Shown here: piece by piece, positions 54,745-64,000 of the stretch
Position numbering within the stretch: the stretch's first letter is position 1
Layout of the letters: the number at the start of each line of letters is the position of its first letter
Source: Chionoecetes opilio
Taxonomy: Eukaryota > Arthropoda > Malacostraca > Decapoda > Majidae
Direction of reading: 5' to 3'
NCBI GenBank assembly: GCA_016584305.1
Contig: JACEEZ010003837.1
Span: 1 to 64,000 of the forward strand
DNA: 64,000 nucleotides
Program-made: the position numbers and the translations under genes
Notes under the pieces: generated by a model
Told to the model about the DNA's origin: nothing
The model's database searches: none
Seen by the model: only the letters and a program-made list of their open reading frames with translations

Positions 54745-55879
54745 CCTGGGTCAAATTAGCCGAAAGTCCGCATTATCCAATGGTTACCTCTAGCCCCCTC
54801 ACACAATAAGAACTCACTCAAACATGCCAAAACAGCACAGATTGTATTACTTGTACTCACCAAAACATGGCTAATACTGAAGTCTAGAAATGCAGTACTA
54901 CTGTACACTGAGCACTCAGGCATCACTGATAGCATCTACAGGCAAAGCCGCAAAGGTTGCGTTCAGTAAAGCAATGCGCACAGGTGCACATGGAGGCGCA
55001 TGGTGACGTCAGTATACATATGCCTAGCGCAAGCTACCCCCGCACTACAGCCCAGCTGGGGGGTGAATGGCCACTTGAGTTGCCAGCTAGCACCACAATA
55101 AGGGTATGTAAACAAAGGGAAAAGAAAGCTGCTGCTTTTCGCTCTCCTCTTCTTGCCTCCTTAATATTTCATTTCCTGCTGCTATAACTTCTGCTGCATC
55201 AAATACAGGGTCATCAGCAAGATATTCTTCAACAATAAGAATAGCCACAGAGATGAATTTCGGCAGCTGCTATCTTGGTAGCAATGTAAATTGTGAAGTG
55301 TTCAGTATCGTTCAGTAAGGAGGGTGCGGGTATATCAATTATGTCCGGTGGGAGGGTGACCGCTACTTAACGCAGCCCTGGCAGGTGTCACTCTGGGGAT
55401 TTGTAAGATAAGATCTTCAGTGCTTGAGGTGCTTAATGTGTTGGAGGCAATGTGGAGGCTGGCTGAAGAAGTGGATGGCACAGAGGAGATGGAAGATGCT
55501 GCAGAAAACTCTGAAAATTCGAACTTCAGTTCTGATTATGGAAAGTTGGAAAGTTGTTGAAAAATTTGAACTTGGCCTGAAACAGGTCGAATTATCCGAA
55601 GTTCAAATCATACGGGTTCGAATTAGAGAGGGTTTACTGTAGTGACGCCTGTGATTAGAGGCTCATTCCGCCCCCCTGTGTCCTCCGATGCACTCACAAT
55701 CCAAAGTAGAGTTAATTGGCAGCATGTGGGTGTTCTTAGGCCACTCGACGGTGCAGAAAGATTTTGGTTCTCATCGGGGATGGAACTCGGTGATACGATG
55801 GTTATAACAATAATGAACAACGAAAATGTTGATAAAATATGACTGAAAGATGATTATAATATCATTACACATATTATCA

Positions 55880-56005
55880 TTCTGCCTGCGCCACCACGGG
55901 CGAGGGCCAACCATCACAGCCCTAAAGTGAACCTCCAGGGCCTACCATCCAGGCCTTAGTAGTCACTGCCTACAGGTGCTATAGGCACAAATGTAAAAAA
56001 TATTT
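55880..56005 (+). mobile_element. SINE A tail fragment, inverse orientation
   Basis: GCGCCACCACGGGCGAGGGC to GGTGCTATAGGCAC. With the SINE at 52985-55800 it forms an inverted pair. Confidence 0.7.
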
Positions 56006-56227
56006 AAAAAAATAAAATAATTTATAACATAAGCTGAATTATGTCCAGTTCTACTTATGCCATTCGACCGTTCGGTTGGTCCCAATCACGGTCGTAAGTC
56101 GACCACTTTTTTACTCGGTGTATAAAAATTGAAAACACGGGGAAATTTTCATTTGATCGCTGACTAGGATCTGGGGTGGCCATAGGGGTGGCTGTGGCCC
56201 CCACGAGCCCCCTTCGATCCGTCACTG

Positions 56228-56829
56228 GATAATAAATGACCCAATGTTGTATTCTTTCATGATATTGTTTCGATTTTTCCCCTTCTCCAGCAGCTTACAT
56301 ATCTTTATCCAGTGGTGGCTCGTAATAAAATAAAATGGAGGGACTGCAAGCTTTACACAACAGTAGGATACACAAATTTTACCTATCTCAGGTATGAGTT
56401 GTAGTTGATATTCACGGATTTCAGGGAATGGTAGTAGTGGTGATGGTAGAAGGGATGGTGGGGGTGGTAGAAGGGATGGCTGAGGTGGTGATGGTAGAAT
56501 TACAGTATTACTTGAAAATAGATTCGGTACTGCTTGATTTCAGTCTTTTCATTTAATGTCAGCTGGGATAAGTTGATGTTTTGCAAATACTTCACTGGAT
56601 TTTCCATCGTCATAGGGTAATTAAAGAAAGCACAATTTAACCACACCGTCTACACGCACTGTAAACACGAAAGGGATGAGACTTAGCTGCCTCGACTGCA
56701 GCTCTTTGTTTTCACAAGTGGCGCGGCGGCGGCGCAGACATGAATCGTACAGCAAATATGAAAGTAACTTAAATTTTGGTCTGGTTTTAATGAAAATTCA
56801 CTTAGTAACATATTGAAAATAATTAAATA
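56228..56829. other. Spacer with a second hAT-like end
   Basis: CAGTGGTGGCTCGTAATAAA at 56310 resembles a hAT terminus. A GGTGGTAGAAGGGATGG direct repeat lies at 56440-56480. No gene. Confidence 0.4.
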
Positions 56830-58028
56830 CAGTAAAACCTCTCATATCCGGACTAATTGGACCAAGGAGTGGTCCCAATAATGCAAGAATCCGAATAATG
56901 GGGGGGATTATATCCCCCCATATTAAAAAAAAAAAAAAAAAATTCTAGGTGAATAGAACATTTCTGAGTCATGTAAATATCAATAAACAAAAGATAAATC
57001 ATGTAAATATATAAATTACAGTAAAAATACACAATAAAAATACAGTACTGTACAGGTGTAGTATACAGTACTGTCAGTCCTACGTCTAGCAGCCGGCAGC
57101 TGTATCATGATGGCGGAGATTTTCTCCTCCTTGGTGTTGGTTGTAGGGCTGTGAGGACCCCTTGAGGAGCCCTATGATCCCTGGTGATGTCCTAATGTGC
57201 TATCAGAGGCGTGGTAGCTGACTTGTCTTCTTCAGGAAGGCACAGGTGAGGCGGATGACAGCGTGTTGTCCTGAGAGGTAGGCAGGGCGCCAGGCGGGGC
57301 AGGTCGCTCGCCAGCAGGGTGGGCAGGGCTTTACGTCTTATTACTAGTTATTATACATCGTAGTGATTATGGTGAGCTGTTTGTTATATACACGTGTCAT
57401 TATTTAGGTCAGTGTAGTACTGTATGTCACCATAAATAAGGGTTATTTAAAGGTGTTGAGGTGGCGGGGTAGCCAGTGATGGGGAAACATTCTTGCCACG
57501 GCCACCCCGCAACACTAACGGAAAAAGTGTCCGTGTGACACGACCTTTAAAGGCCGTGTCATACGTCTTGTTGACTTGCGACTGGTCGAGAGGTTTTAGA
57601 AACTGTTTGTCATTGGCTGGTGACTGATGACAAGTTTGATGACGTCATTACTCGCCCAGCCAGTCAGGGCCTTCCTACCTGTTTACTACCTACCGAGGGA
57701 GGCTTGCTGGATAAGGTAGAAAGGTCAGGTAATATCTAGGTGGTGGGGGAGTGGGTGGTAGCTGGAGATACCACCTCCATTGCTGGATCTGGGTCCAAGG
57801 CTCAATGGCCACAGATCACTCGCTAATACAACATTTGGACACAACAAAGAAACACAATTACAGTATACAAAGAATATGCTCAGTGATGGATCATAAAAGC
57901 TTGCCTGGCTGCCTGGGCCTCTAACCTCACTGACTCACATCATGACATCCTAAGCCTTAAGAGGAGGAGGAGGTCCGAATAATGTCGAAGTCCGAATAAT
58001 GAGGGTCCGGATACGAGAGGGTTTACTG
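56830..58028 (+). mobile_element. Non-autonomous derivative of Tigger 1
   Basis: Ends CAGTAAAACCTCTCATATCC and complement, flanked by TA. It shares the terminal 100 bp with Tigger 1, including CTAATTGGACCAAGGAGTGG and the TCCGAATAATG motifs, but the transposase is replaced. Part of the interior (57380-57540) matches the Tigger B derivative at 39225-39370 in inverse orientation. Confidence 0.85.
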
Positions 58029-58048
58029 TAACATATAATGACTTTTTA

Positions 58049-58739
58049 TTATGTTATACACACGGCCCTTGTTTTCCCGGACTAATAGGGGGGAGCACTG
58101 GTCCGGGAACCGCAAAAGTCCGGGAATCACAACAGTCCGAGGCCATTACCCACCCCCGGACGTTTATCCTACTCTAGTATTTACTGTCCGGCAACTGCCA
58201 ATATCAACTACCCCGCCGCGGACTTTTACGTCTGCTGAGCATGCTGCCACCTGGCGGGAGGCAGCAGCAAGTGTTCAATAGTCTCAAGAGATGTTCCTGC
58301 ACCAGGGGCAGTGGAGGTCAGGGGACTAACGGAGGTGGTGCAGGTGAACCGTGAGTGTCGTGTGCCCAAATGTAAACAATGCGACCGCTGAGCATGCTGC
58401 CACCTGGCAGGAGGCAGCAGAAAGTGTTCAATAGTCTCAGAGACTTTCCTGCACCAGGGGCAGTGGGGGTCAGGGGACTGACGGAGGCGGTGCAGGTGAA
58501 CTGTGAGTGTCGTGCCCAAATGTAAACAATACGACCGCTGAGCATGCTGCCAACTGGCGGGAGGCGCGAACACTGACCAGGGGTGTGACAGGAGATGCTC
58601 GGACCGCCAGACAACTTTGTCAATTTACGGACTGGACCAGGCATTTGTCCGGGACTCTGACATATCCCCGGACCTCGGATTTTGTCCGGCAAATCCGATA
58701 TCCGGGAAATGGAGGTCCGGGAAAACGAGGGTTGTGTGT
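58049..58739 (+). mobile_element. Tigger-like MITE, family X, copy 2
   Basis: Ends CACACGGCCCTTGTTTTCCC and complement AAACGAGGGTTGTGTG, flanked by TA. A ~150-bp internal segment (GAGCATGCTGCCACCTGGC unit) occurs in three tandem copies at 58236-58590 but once in copy 1. Confidence 0.85.
58236..58590 (-). pseudogene. Captured LINE RT C-terminal fragment, tandemly repeated
   Basis: Minus-strand frames read CPWCRKVSETIEHFLL and related versions. This resembles the C-terminal CxxC...H zinc-finger-like block of Jockey/R1-type reverse transcriptases (CPxC...ETxEHLLLxCP). It forms the core of family X rather than an insertion in one copy, because copy 1 has it too. Confidence 0.5.
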
Positions 58740-59235
58740 ATTTGTTAGTAGTGTATCATTTCTGCTGTGTCTCTAAAGGGATCATACACTTGGCAGTGAG
58801 TGTCTGGGGGTGCTGCAGCTCTGCAGCCCTATGCCACGAGCCGCCATTGTCTTTATCTGCTTAACCGTAGGGGGCATTCGTTGGGTGTGACAGAACCGAC
58901 GCTATGGTGATCACGTGATCTCTGTGTGATCCTTGGAGATGCCGTGCGGCCCGCACCAGTACCCTCAGTGTTTGTCTTGCTGTGGTCAGTGAAGCTGAAG
59001 GTCAATCGCCTCTCTCGGTTTTTTTTTTTATATACGTATTTCGGGCGTCACACACCCAACGAATGCTGTGGCGTACTAATTTAATTGTGTGTGAACAGAC
59101 CCAACTAATGGGTTTATCGTTAAAACTATATACGTGACTTTACTAAATATTGTTCTCCAGAGTGTATATTATGAACACCACGTGGTGTGCAGCCCTTTGT
59201 GAGTGATGATAATTTGAGTAATTAACTTAATTAAT
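58740..59235. other. Region 5' of piggyBac 2 with a short inverted repeat
   Basis: GCATTCGTTGGGTGTGAC at 58873 and its inverse GTCACACACCCAACGAATGC at 59047 (about 175 bp apart). This may be a small MITE or part of the piggyBac 2 terminus. No gene. Confidence 0.45.
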
Positions 59236-59273
59236 GATGAACTATATGATAGTGACATTGACGAAGAGTATTT

Positions 59274-59980
59274 GGTTATAATGGACGAGGACTTCGCGGT
59301 AATTTTCAGAGACACCAACTATTTTTTCCTGGCCTACAATAGGTGTTTTCTAATGGAGATGGTTTTATTTTGCGCAAACTGATGGTTAAAAAAAAAAAAA
59401 TTAAATAAAAAAAATCATCACCGAATTTTATGGTACCGTTTCCATTAAAAACACCGTTTCTCCATCAGAAAAAGCACTAAAACTTGGCCGTGAAGTCAGG
59501 GTCTTATAGGTTTTAATTAAACCTATAATTATAATTAGGTATACTTTGTGGTTAAGGTTAGGTTAGGTTTCATTAAAACCTATAAGGTTAGGTTAGGTTT
59601 CATTAAAACATGGTTAGGTTAGGTTTCATTGAAACCTATAAGGTTAGGTTAGGTTTCATTAAAACATGGTTAGGTTAGGTTTCATTAAAACCTATAAGGT
59701 TAGGTAAGGTTTCATTAAAACCTATAAGGTTAGGTTAGGTTTCATTAAAACCTATAAGACCCTGACTAATTTTTCCCGGCCAAGTTTTAGTGCTTTTTCT
59801 GATGGAGATACAGCATTTTTAATGGAAACGGTACCATAAAATTCGGTGATTTAAAAAAAAAAAAAAATTATGGGTTTGCTCAAATAAAACTATCTCCATT
59901 AGAAAAAGCACCTATTGTAGGCCAGGAAAAAATAGTCGGTGTCTCTGAAAATGACCACGAAGTCCTCGTCCATTATTACC
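59274..59980. mobile_element. Foldback MITE with 8-bp duplication
   Basis: Inverted arms of about 240-270 bp: GGTTATAATGGACGAGGAC at the left and the complement reading GGTAATAATGGACGAGGAC at the right. Flanked by GAGTATTT (59266-59273, 59981-59988). Removing it restores the piggyBac 2 frame. The centre has tandem repeats. Superfamily uncertain; 8-bp duplications occur in hAT, P and Merlin. Confidence 0.85.
59555..59760. repeat. About seven tandem GGTTAGGTTAGGTTTCATT units
   Basis: Units of about 25-31 bp, each with two TTAGG-like steps followed by TCATTAAAAC. They form the loop of the foldback MITE. Confidence 0.9.
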
Positions 59981-60983
59981 GAGTATTTTCCTACAGTAGG
60001 TGAGGGAAACACGAGTGATAGTGAAAAGGCTGAACTTCCGAGGCGTTACACGTGATCAGCCTGTGATTCACCCACACACCAGTCACGTGCCTGCTGCCTC
60101 AGCTGGGCCCTCTACTGCTGCCTCTGTGAGTACTTATGGTGCCCCTGCTAGCTCTGCTGCCTCTCCTGATCCTGCTAACCCTTGCCCCTTCTGCTACCCC
60201 TGCTGCCTCTACTGCTGGTAGAGGAAGGCGATAATGACGTGAAGAGCAAAATATACCAGCAATTGTGGATTTCCAGTGCTCCACAATATCAAGTGCGTCA
60301 AAGTTCAGGTGGAACTGTCGTCCCCAGACTTCCTCAAGCACACGAGTACCATCACACAACATTATCCGTGAGGCTCCAGGACCCAAGCCACTAGCAAGGA
60401 GTGCAGACACCCCAGAGAAGTGTTTCAGGTTGCTGTTCACAGATGCTATATTGGATGAAATCTGTGAATGGATCAATGTAAGAATGCCAATTCATGCATC
60501 AAAGTATGCAAAAAAAACAGGTGCGCAAAGCCCCATGGTACGGGCAGAATTGTTGGCTTATCTGGGGGTGCTGATATTTAGTGGCTGTCAGAGAGATAAT
60601 CACTTATCTATCTCAGAGATGTGGGCCCACGACACTGGCGCACCAATGTACCGTACTGCCTTGTCCCAAGTTCGATTTGAGTTCCTGAACAATTGTCTGA
60701 GGTTTGACAATCCTAGCACAAGGGAAGAGAGGAGAGAGCAAGACAAGTTTGCACCTACATGTATTAGGACAATTTGGGACATTTTTGTTGAACACTGCAA
60801 AGGTTTATACACACCAAGTGAGTACCTGACAGTTGGTGAACAGCTTTTGGGATTTAGAGTCAGGTGCCCATTTTGGATGTATATTCCAAATAAGCCTGCC
60901 AAATATGGTGTCAAGATTGTCCTTATATGTGACAATAAATCTAAATACATGCTAAATGCAATCCCTTACCTGGGGAAGGACAG

Positions 60984-62609
60984 TGTGGAAATTTGTATCA
61001 CAAACATATATTTATTTAATGCGAGTCTTACCTAATCAAAACCCAGCTTCTATCTCATCCCGACACAATACCCTAGCTAATCAACTAACTAGGATACTTA
61101 TCGGTGGATAGTAGGGTTGAATTACGTAGGCTTGTATCAATACTGCCTGTCCTTGTGATCCGAAGTGGTCAGCGCGTGATCAGGCCGCCCGTGACAAGAG
61201 ACTTGATAGCCGAGGGCGGAAAGCTGGAGGCGTCAGGCGGGTTTTCACACCAATAACTGACGCGGCGGATTGTTATCTGTGTCGCTAAGACAAGTCCTAT
61301 TGGTTTATCACTTATATGTACAAATTAACGTATATACAAAATCTCTTCATTAATCAGAGAAGAGATGTTAACTCGATAGGGTCTGGAATAGTACTGCCCT
61401 GGTGAGCAGCGGCGAGCCCAGCTACCAATCCTTAGCCACGTATATTATTCCCTGTGGCCTAGAATCTAATGGGCGGCAGCCAATGAAGCCGCTACAACTA
61501 AGGTGCTAATTATTTAAGTTGCAAATGCTTAATATTACTGGGAATGTTCAATTATTCTATCCCAGTATTTATCATTTACTTAAATTACCTTAAATAATAC
61601 CCATTACCATTTAAATTATATATACACATCCCTATACGCCCATATGACGAGCGGACAATAACTCCCTCACTAGGGGGGGGGGGGGGGGGGACAAACCACC
61701 ACTCTACCAATTCGAGAGAACTGGAACCCAAAATGCCAGGGGTCGCTGGCAGTTTTAACTAACTTTTTTGATAATAAGTTGGTCTACTGGAAAACAAAAT
61801 ATGGGCTTATTCCGCTGCACTTAAAACACAAAAGTATAATATTAAGAACGATTTTCTTCTATATGTATATTGTATAGAAGCCTGATTCTGTAAAACATTG
61901 TATGTAACCAAATAACCAAGGAGGTTATAGTTGAGGAGGCGAGGTAAATGTTACTCTAGGATATTATATAGTCAATAACGAATGTTTAGAAGTTATCTAT
62001 ACCTAGGCAGTCATATTTTCCTGTTATTATTGTGTATCAATCAGATAGAAAGCCTGGAAGTGCAATGAGTCGACGCTTGAAGTAGCAATGTTTTGATTCA
62101 ATCTCCCCGCCACCACTCCCCGCCGCGGCGTATCGCCTCCACAATTATAACCTACATTGTCGCAGCAACAAGCCGATTTCGGCATTCTTTATTCTTCGTT
62201 TTTCCAAGGCATTGCTTATTGTATTTTGACAAGCGTTTGCCAGACGCAGCAGTACTGTCTTAGAAAACAGTGTGAACATCGCCCAAATTTTACATGCCAC
62301 AATATACATGTAAAAAATATATTAAGCTTTGCTACTCGAGGCGAGTAATTTGCATTAAATTGCTATTATAGAACGTTCCATCGTAATGCATGTCATCCAT
62401 ATAATTAGTAGAACAACAGAAGAACTATATTTTTTGGATTCAGATGCGGTGCATCAATGTTTATCGCGAAATTAATTTATGAAAAATATTAGTCGCGGAG
62501 CCAAAACACAGTAGACCAACCTTTGAGTTAAAACTGCCAGCGACCACTGGCATTTCTCGAGTTTCAGATCATTGGAATTATGAGAGGGTGTTTGGTGGAT
62601 CATTTCCAC
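60984..62609. mobile_element. Solo-LTR-like element, copy 2
   Basis: Begins TGTGGAAATTTGTATC, ends GATCATTTCCACA; flanked by 5-bp GACAG (60979-60983, 62610-62614). Shares with copy 1 the CTATCTCATCCCGACACAAT and AACTAGGATACTTATCGG segments. Contains a long-TIR element. Without it the LTR is about 760 bp. Confidence 0.75.
61713..62575. mobile_element. Long-TIR DNA element inside the solo LTR
   Basis: Inverted ends share GGTCGCTGGCAGTTTTAACT exactly, embedded in about 50-60 bp of imperfect repeat (AAATGCCAG before it, GTTGGTCTACTG after it). Flanks AATT on both sides; LTR copy 1 is uninterrupted at the same point. No coding capacity. Superfamily not recognised. Confidence 0.75.
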
Positions 62610-63545
62610 AGACAGTACAAGGCCGCAAGGTGGCGTAAACCTCGGCTACTACTTCACCAAGACCCTCACAAGCCCATACCACAGTACAAACCGAAACGTC
62701 ACCACGGATGATTGGTTTACCTCAGTGCCCCTCGTGTCTGATATGCGAAAAAACTGTGGCATGATCCTTGTGGGGACGATGAGGGCTAACAAGAAAGAAG
62801 TGCCAACCCAGATGAGAGAAAAACCAACTTGTGAGTTGGGCTCAAGTGCTTTCCTTTTTACAAAGGACATGACTTGTCATACGTGCCTGCCACTTCTAGG
62901 ACCAAGAAGATAGTGCTGTTGCTGTCTTCTATGCACACGCAACCAACCCTGGGGGAGAATGGCAAGCCAGAAATAATATAATTTTATAATTCAACCAAAG
63001 GTTCTATGGACACCTATGACCAGATGTGTGCCCTGTACTCATATGGCCGAATGACCAGAAGATGGCCGATGTGTGTCTTCTATGGCATGCTGAATGGTGC
63101 TTTCATAAACTCCTGGGTTATTCACACCGAGAACATGAATAGGAGACGTGGCAAAACCTCGATCAGGCGGCACTACATGCAGCAGGTGGCACGTGAACTG
63201 ATCAAGCCATGGGCACAGGAGAGGCTAAACACTCCCACCCTATCAATACCCCTGCAGAAACTAATCACTGACATCTGTAACCTCCCTTCATCAGCCGGTA
63301 CTGCCAGCGCAACAGGGCCAGTGGTTGGAGAGAATCGTTATCCTCCAATCCGCTGCAAGGAGTGCCCATCAAGGAAGGATAGAAAGACATGTTTCAGGTG
63401 CCAGAAGTGTCAACAGCCTGTCTGCCAGAGTCACTACTACGCTCTGTGTGTCAAGTGCGAGAAGCTGATTGTAAGTAAAATTATGTTGTCTAAAATTTAT
63501 TTGTTTATTACATGGGTATTTCATCATAAAAATATTATTGCATAA

Positions 63546-63930
63546 TGAAAAAAAAACCGGCTGGAAATGACGGGGTATAGCCTTAGGGAGTAGTAAACTT
63601 CATATAGTGTTCATTTACAGGGCCACATACAAAATAAATAAAATTGCATGTATGCCAATTTTTTTACTCTAAAATATGAGCCCTATTTGTTCGTCTATCA
63701 CAGCAAGCGTTTGTAGCAGCCATCAGGAGGTGGTCCATGGACCTCTAGAGCGGTGTACAGGATGATTAGTCTTAGGTTTAATTTTTATAGCAATTTCGTA
63801 TTTTAATGTATAATCAAATAAAAGAAATTGCAGTTTTTGCCTTTTTTTTTATCACCCCTTAAATTTTACATTTTCTTTCAATTGAGTTCTTTTTTATATA
63901 AATTTAAAGGGGGAAGATTATATTTTGTTT
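63546..63930. other. 3' flank of piggyBac 2
   Basis: May hold the last short exon (after an AG near 63701, AAGCGTTTGTAGCAGCC) but this is not supported by a clear motif. AATAAA occurs at 63632 and 63817. Confidence 0.35.
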
Positions 63931-64000
63931 CAGGGTTGTTTGATTTAAATCAAGTTGATTTTAATCACTGATTTAAAACATGATTTAAATCAAATGAATT
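63931..64000 (+). repeat. Possible hAT-type end, cut by window edge
   Basis: CAGGGTTGTTTGATTTAAATC followed by inverted and direct GATTTAAATCA steps (cited cores GATTTAAATCA and TTGATTTTAATC). This AT-rich palindromic end style is seen in hAT MITEs. The rest lies outside the window. Confidence 0.4.

Larger units (their letters stand above)
53108..55639 (+). mobile_element. Tigger-like element nested in SINE A
   Basis: Ends CAGTAAACCCTCTATAATTC and complement ending at 55639, flanked by TA. Subterminal AATTAGCC/AATTATCC motifs. The interior holds a solo LTR; a short acidic frame near 55425-55560 may be a transposase tail but is unproven. Confidence 0.8.
52985..55800 (-). mobile_element. SINE A copy split by a Tigger
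   Basis: Tail part 52985-53107 and body part 55640-55800 join at a duplicated TA within the motif GGATTGTTATAGTGACGCC. The tRNA-like head is decayed (GGGATGGAACTCGG in place of the B box). Confidence 0.8.
52857..56117 (+). repeat. Possible MITE, GTCGACTTAC-type ends
   Basis: TCGTCGACTTACAACC at 52869 and the inverse GGTCGTAAGTCGACC near 56090. The TIRs are imperfect and no clear duplication was seen, so the extent is tentative. Confidence 0.4.
52708..56227 (+). mobile_element. hAT-like element enclosing a deep nest
   Basis: Left end CAGTGGCGGCCCCAG; right end complement reads CAGTGACGGATCGAAGG. Flanks GATAGTAG and GATAATAA match at 6 of 8 positions, consistent with a hAT 8-bp duplication that has decayed. 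No hAT transposase inside. It contains SINE A, a Tigger, a solo LTR and MITE C. Confidence 0.6.
59236..63470 (+). pseudogene. piggyBac transposase 2, broken by two insertions
   Basis: The acidic N-terminus DELYDSDIDEEYF is interrupted by a MITE (59274-59980) and continues PTVGEGNTSDSEKAELPRRY. After a stop and decayed linker the catalytic part is clear from about 60380 (RLLFTDAILDEICEWIN, AYLGVLIFSGCQRDNHLSI, YIPNKPAKYGVKIVLICD). A solo LTR splits it at 60984; it resumes at 62615 (GGVNLGYYF, DDWFTSVPL) and ends with MDTYDQMCALYSY, RRWPMCVFYGMLN and a Cys-rich C-terminus (RCKECPSRKDRKTCFRC). The first catalytic Asp is Gly (YLTVGEQLLGF; GGT at 60835); the other two Asp remain. A GTAAGT at 63471 may be a donor to a last exon. 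Confidence 0.85.

Noticed and set aside
59555..59760. Interstitial telomere repeat
   Set aside because: Only two TTAGG steps per unit, separated by TCATTAAAAC; it is the loop of a MITE rather than a (TTAGG)n tract.

Overview
This window is eukaryotic. Its genes carry GT-AG introns and polyadenylation signals, its SINEs are tRNA-derived, and it is full of dinucleotide microsatellites and nested transposons. The mix of Tigger/pogo, Tc1-mariner, piggyBac, PIF/Harbinger, hAT and non-LTR elements, with very dense (GT)n, (CT)n, (GA)n and (CCCA)n tracts, best fits a crustacean, probably a decapod; that assignment is inference. I see no ordinary host gene. Nearly every protein-coding trace is a transposase, a reverse transcriptase or a transposon accessory protein.

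Layout. 0-1.2 kb: a decayed LINE reverse transcriptase. 1.2-6.3 kb: degenerate repeats whose base composition looks corrupted compared with cleaner copies elsewhere in the window. 6.3-11.4 kb: a Tigger-like element (family T) with nested SINEs and two inverted copies of a second terminal-inverted-repeat (TIR) family (family D). 11.7-12.9 kb: a mariner-like MITE, followed directly by a complete DD82E (Sailor-type) element at 12.9-14.8 kb with an intact 444-residue transposase. 15.6-23.9 kb: a piggyBac element with a predicted three-exon transposase gene; its first intron holds a MITE, a 34-bp minisatellite and a whole 3.4-kb Tigger. 24-26.7 kb: MITEs. 27.4-30.1 kb: a broken PIF/Harbinger element with a divergent transposase exon and a MADF-BESS accessory gene. 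30.7-37.4 kb: a Tigger split by a LINE, itself split by a SINE. 37.4-42.5 kb: Tigger derivatives, including a head-to-head palindromic pair. 42.5-47.6 kb: family D, then a second Harbinger transposase broken by a MITE. 48.2-52 kb: a second DD82E gene broken by a Tigger, which carries a SINE. 52.7-58.7 kb: a nest at least five layers deep (hAT, SINE, Tigger, solo LTR, MITE). 59.2-63.5 kb: a second piggyBac gene broken by a foldback MITE and by a solo LTR, which itself holds a long-TIR element.

How the parts relate. Most insertions are flanked by duplications typical of their class: TA for Tc1-mariner/Tigger, TTAA for piggyBac, 5 bp for the LTRs, 8 bp for the foldback MITE. Removing an insertion plus one duplication copy usually restores the older reading frame, so the order of events can be read from the sequence. 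Two copies have lost one catalytic Asp (D to A in the second DD82E; D to G in the second piggyBac), and one Harbinger has Asp in place of its catalytic Glu. The only transposases that look uninterrupted with all catalytic residues are the DD82E at 13.25-14.59 kb and the piggyBac exon at 21.5-23.3 kb.

Points of most interest: the DD82E pair with a SAP-like insert inside the catalytic domain; two non-autonomous Tigger copies that both carry a self-complementary duplication of the transposase 5' exon; the Harbinger/MADF-BESS pair; a PCNA-binding-like motif at the end of a Tigger transposase; and several TIR families I do not recognise.
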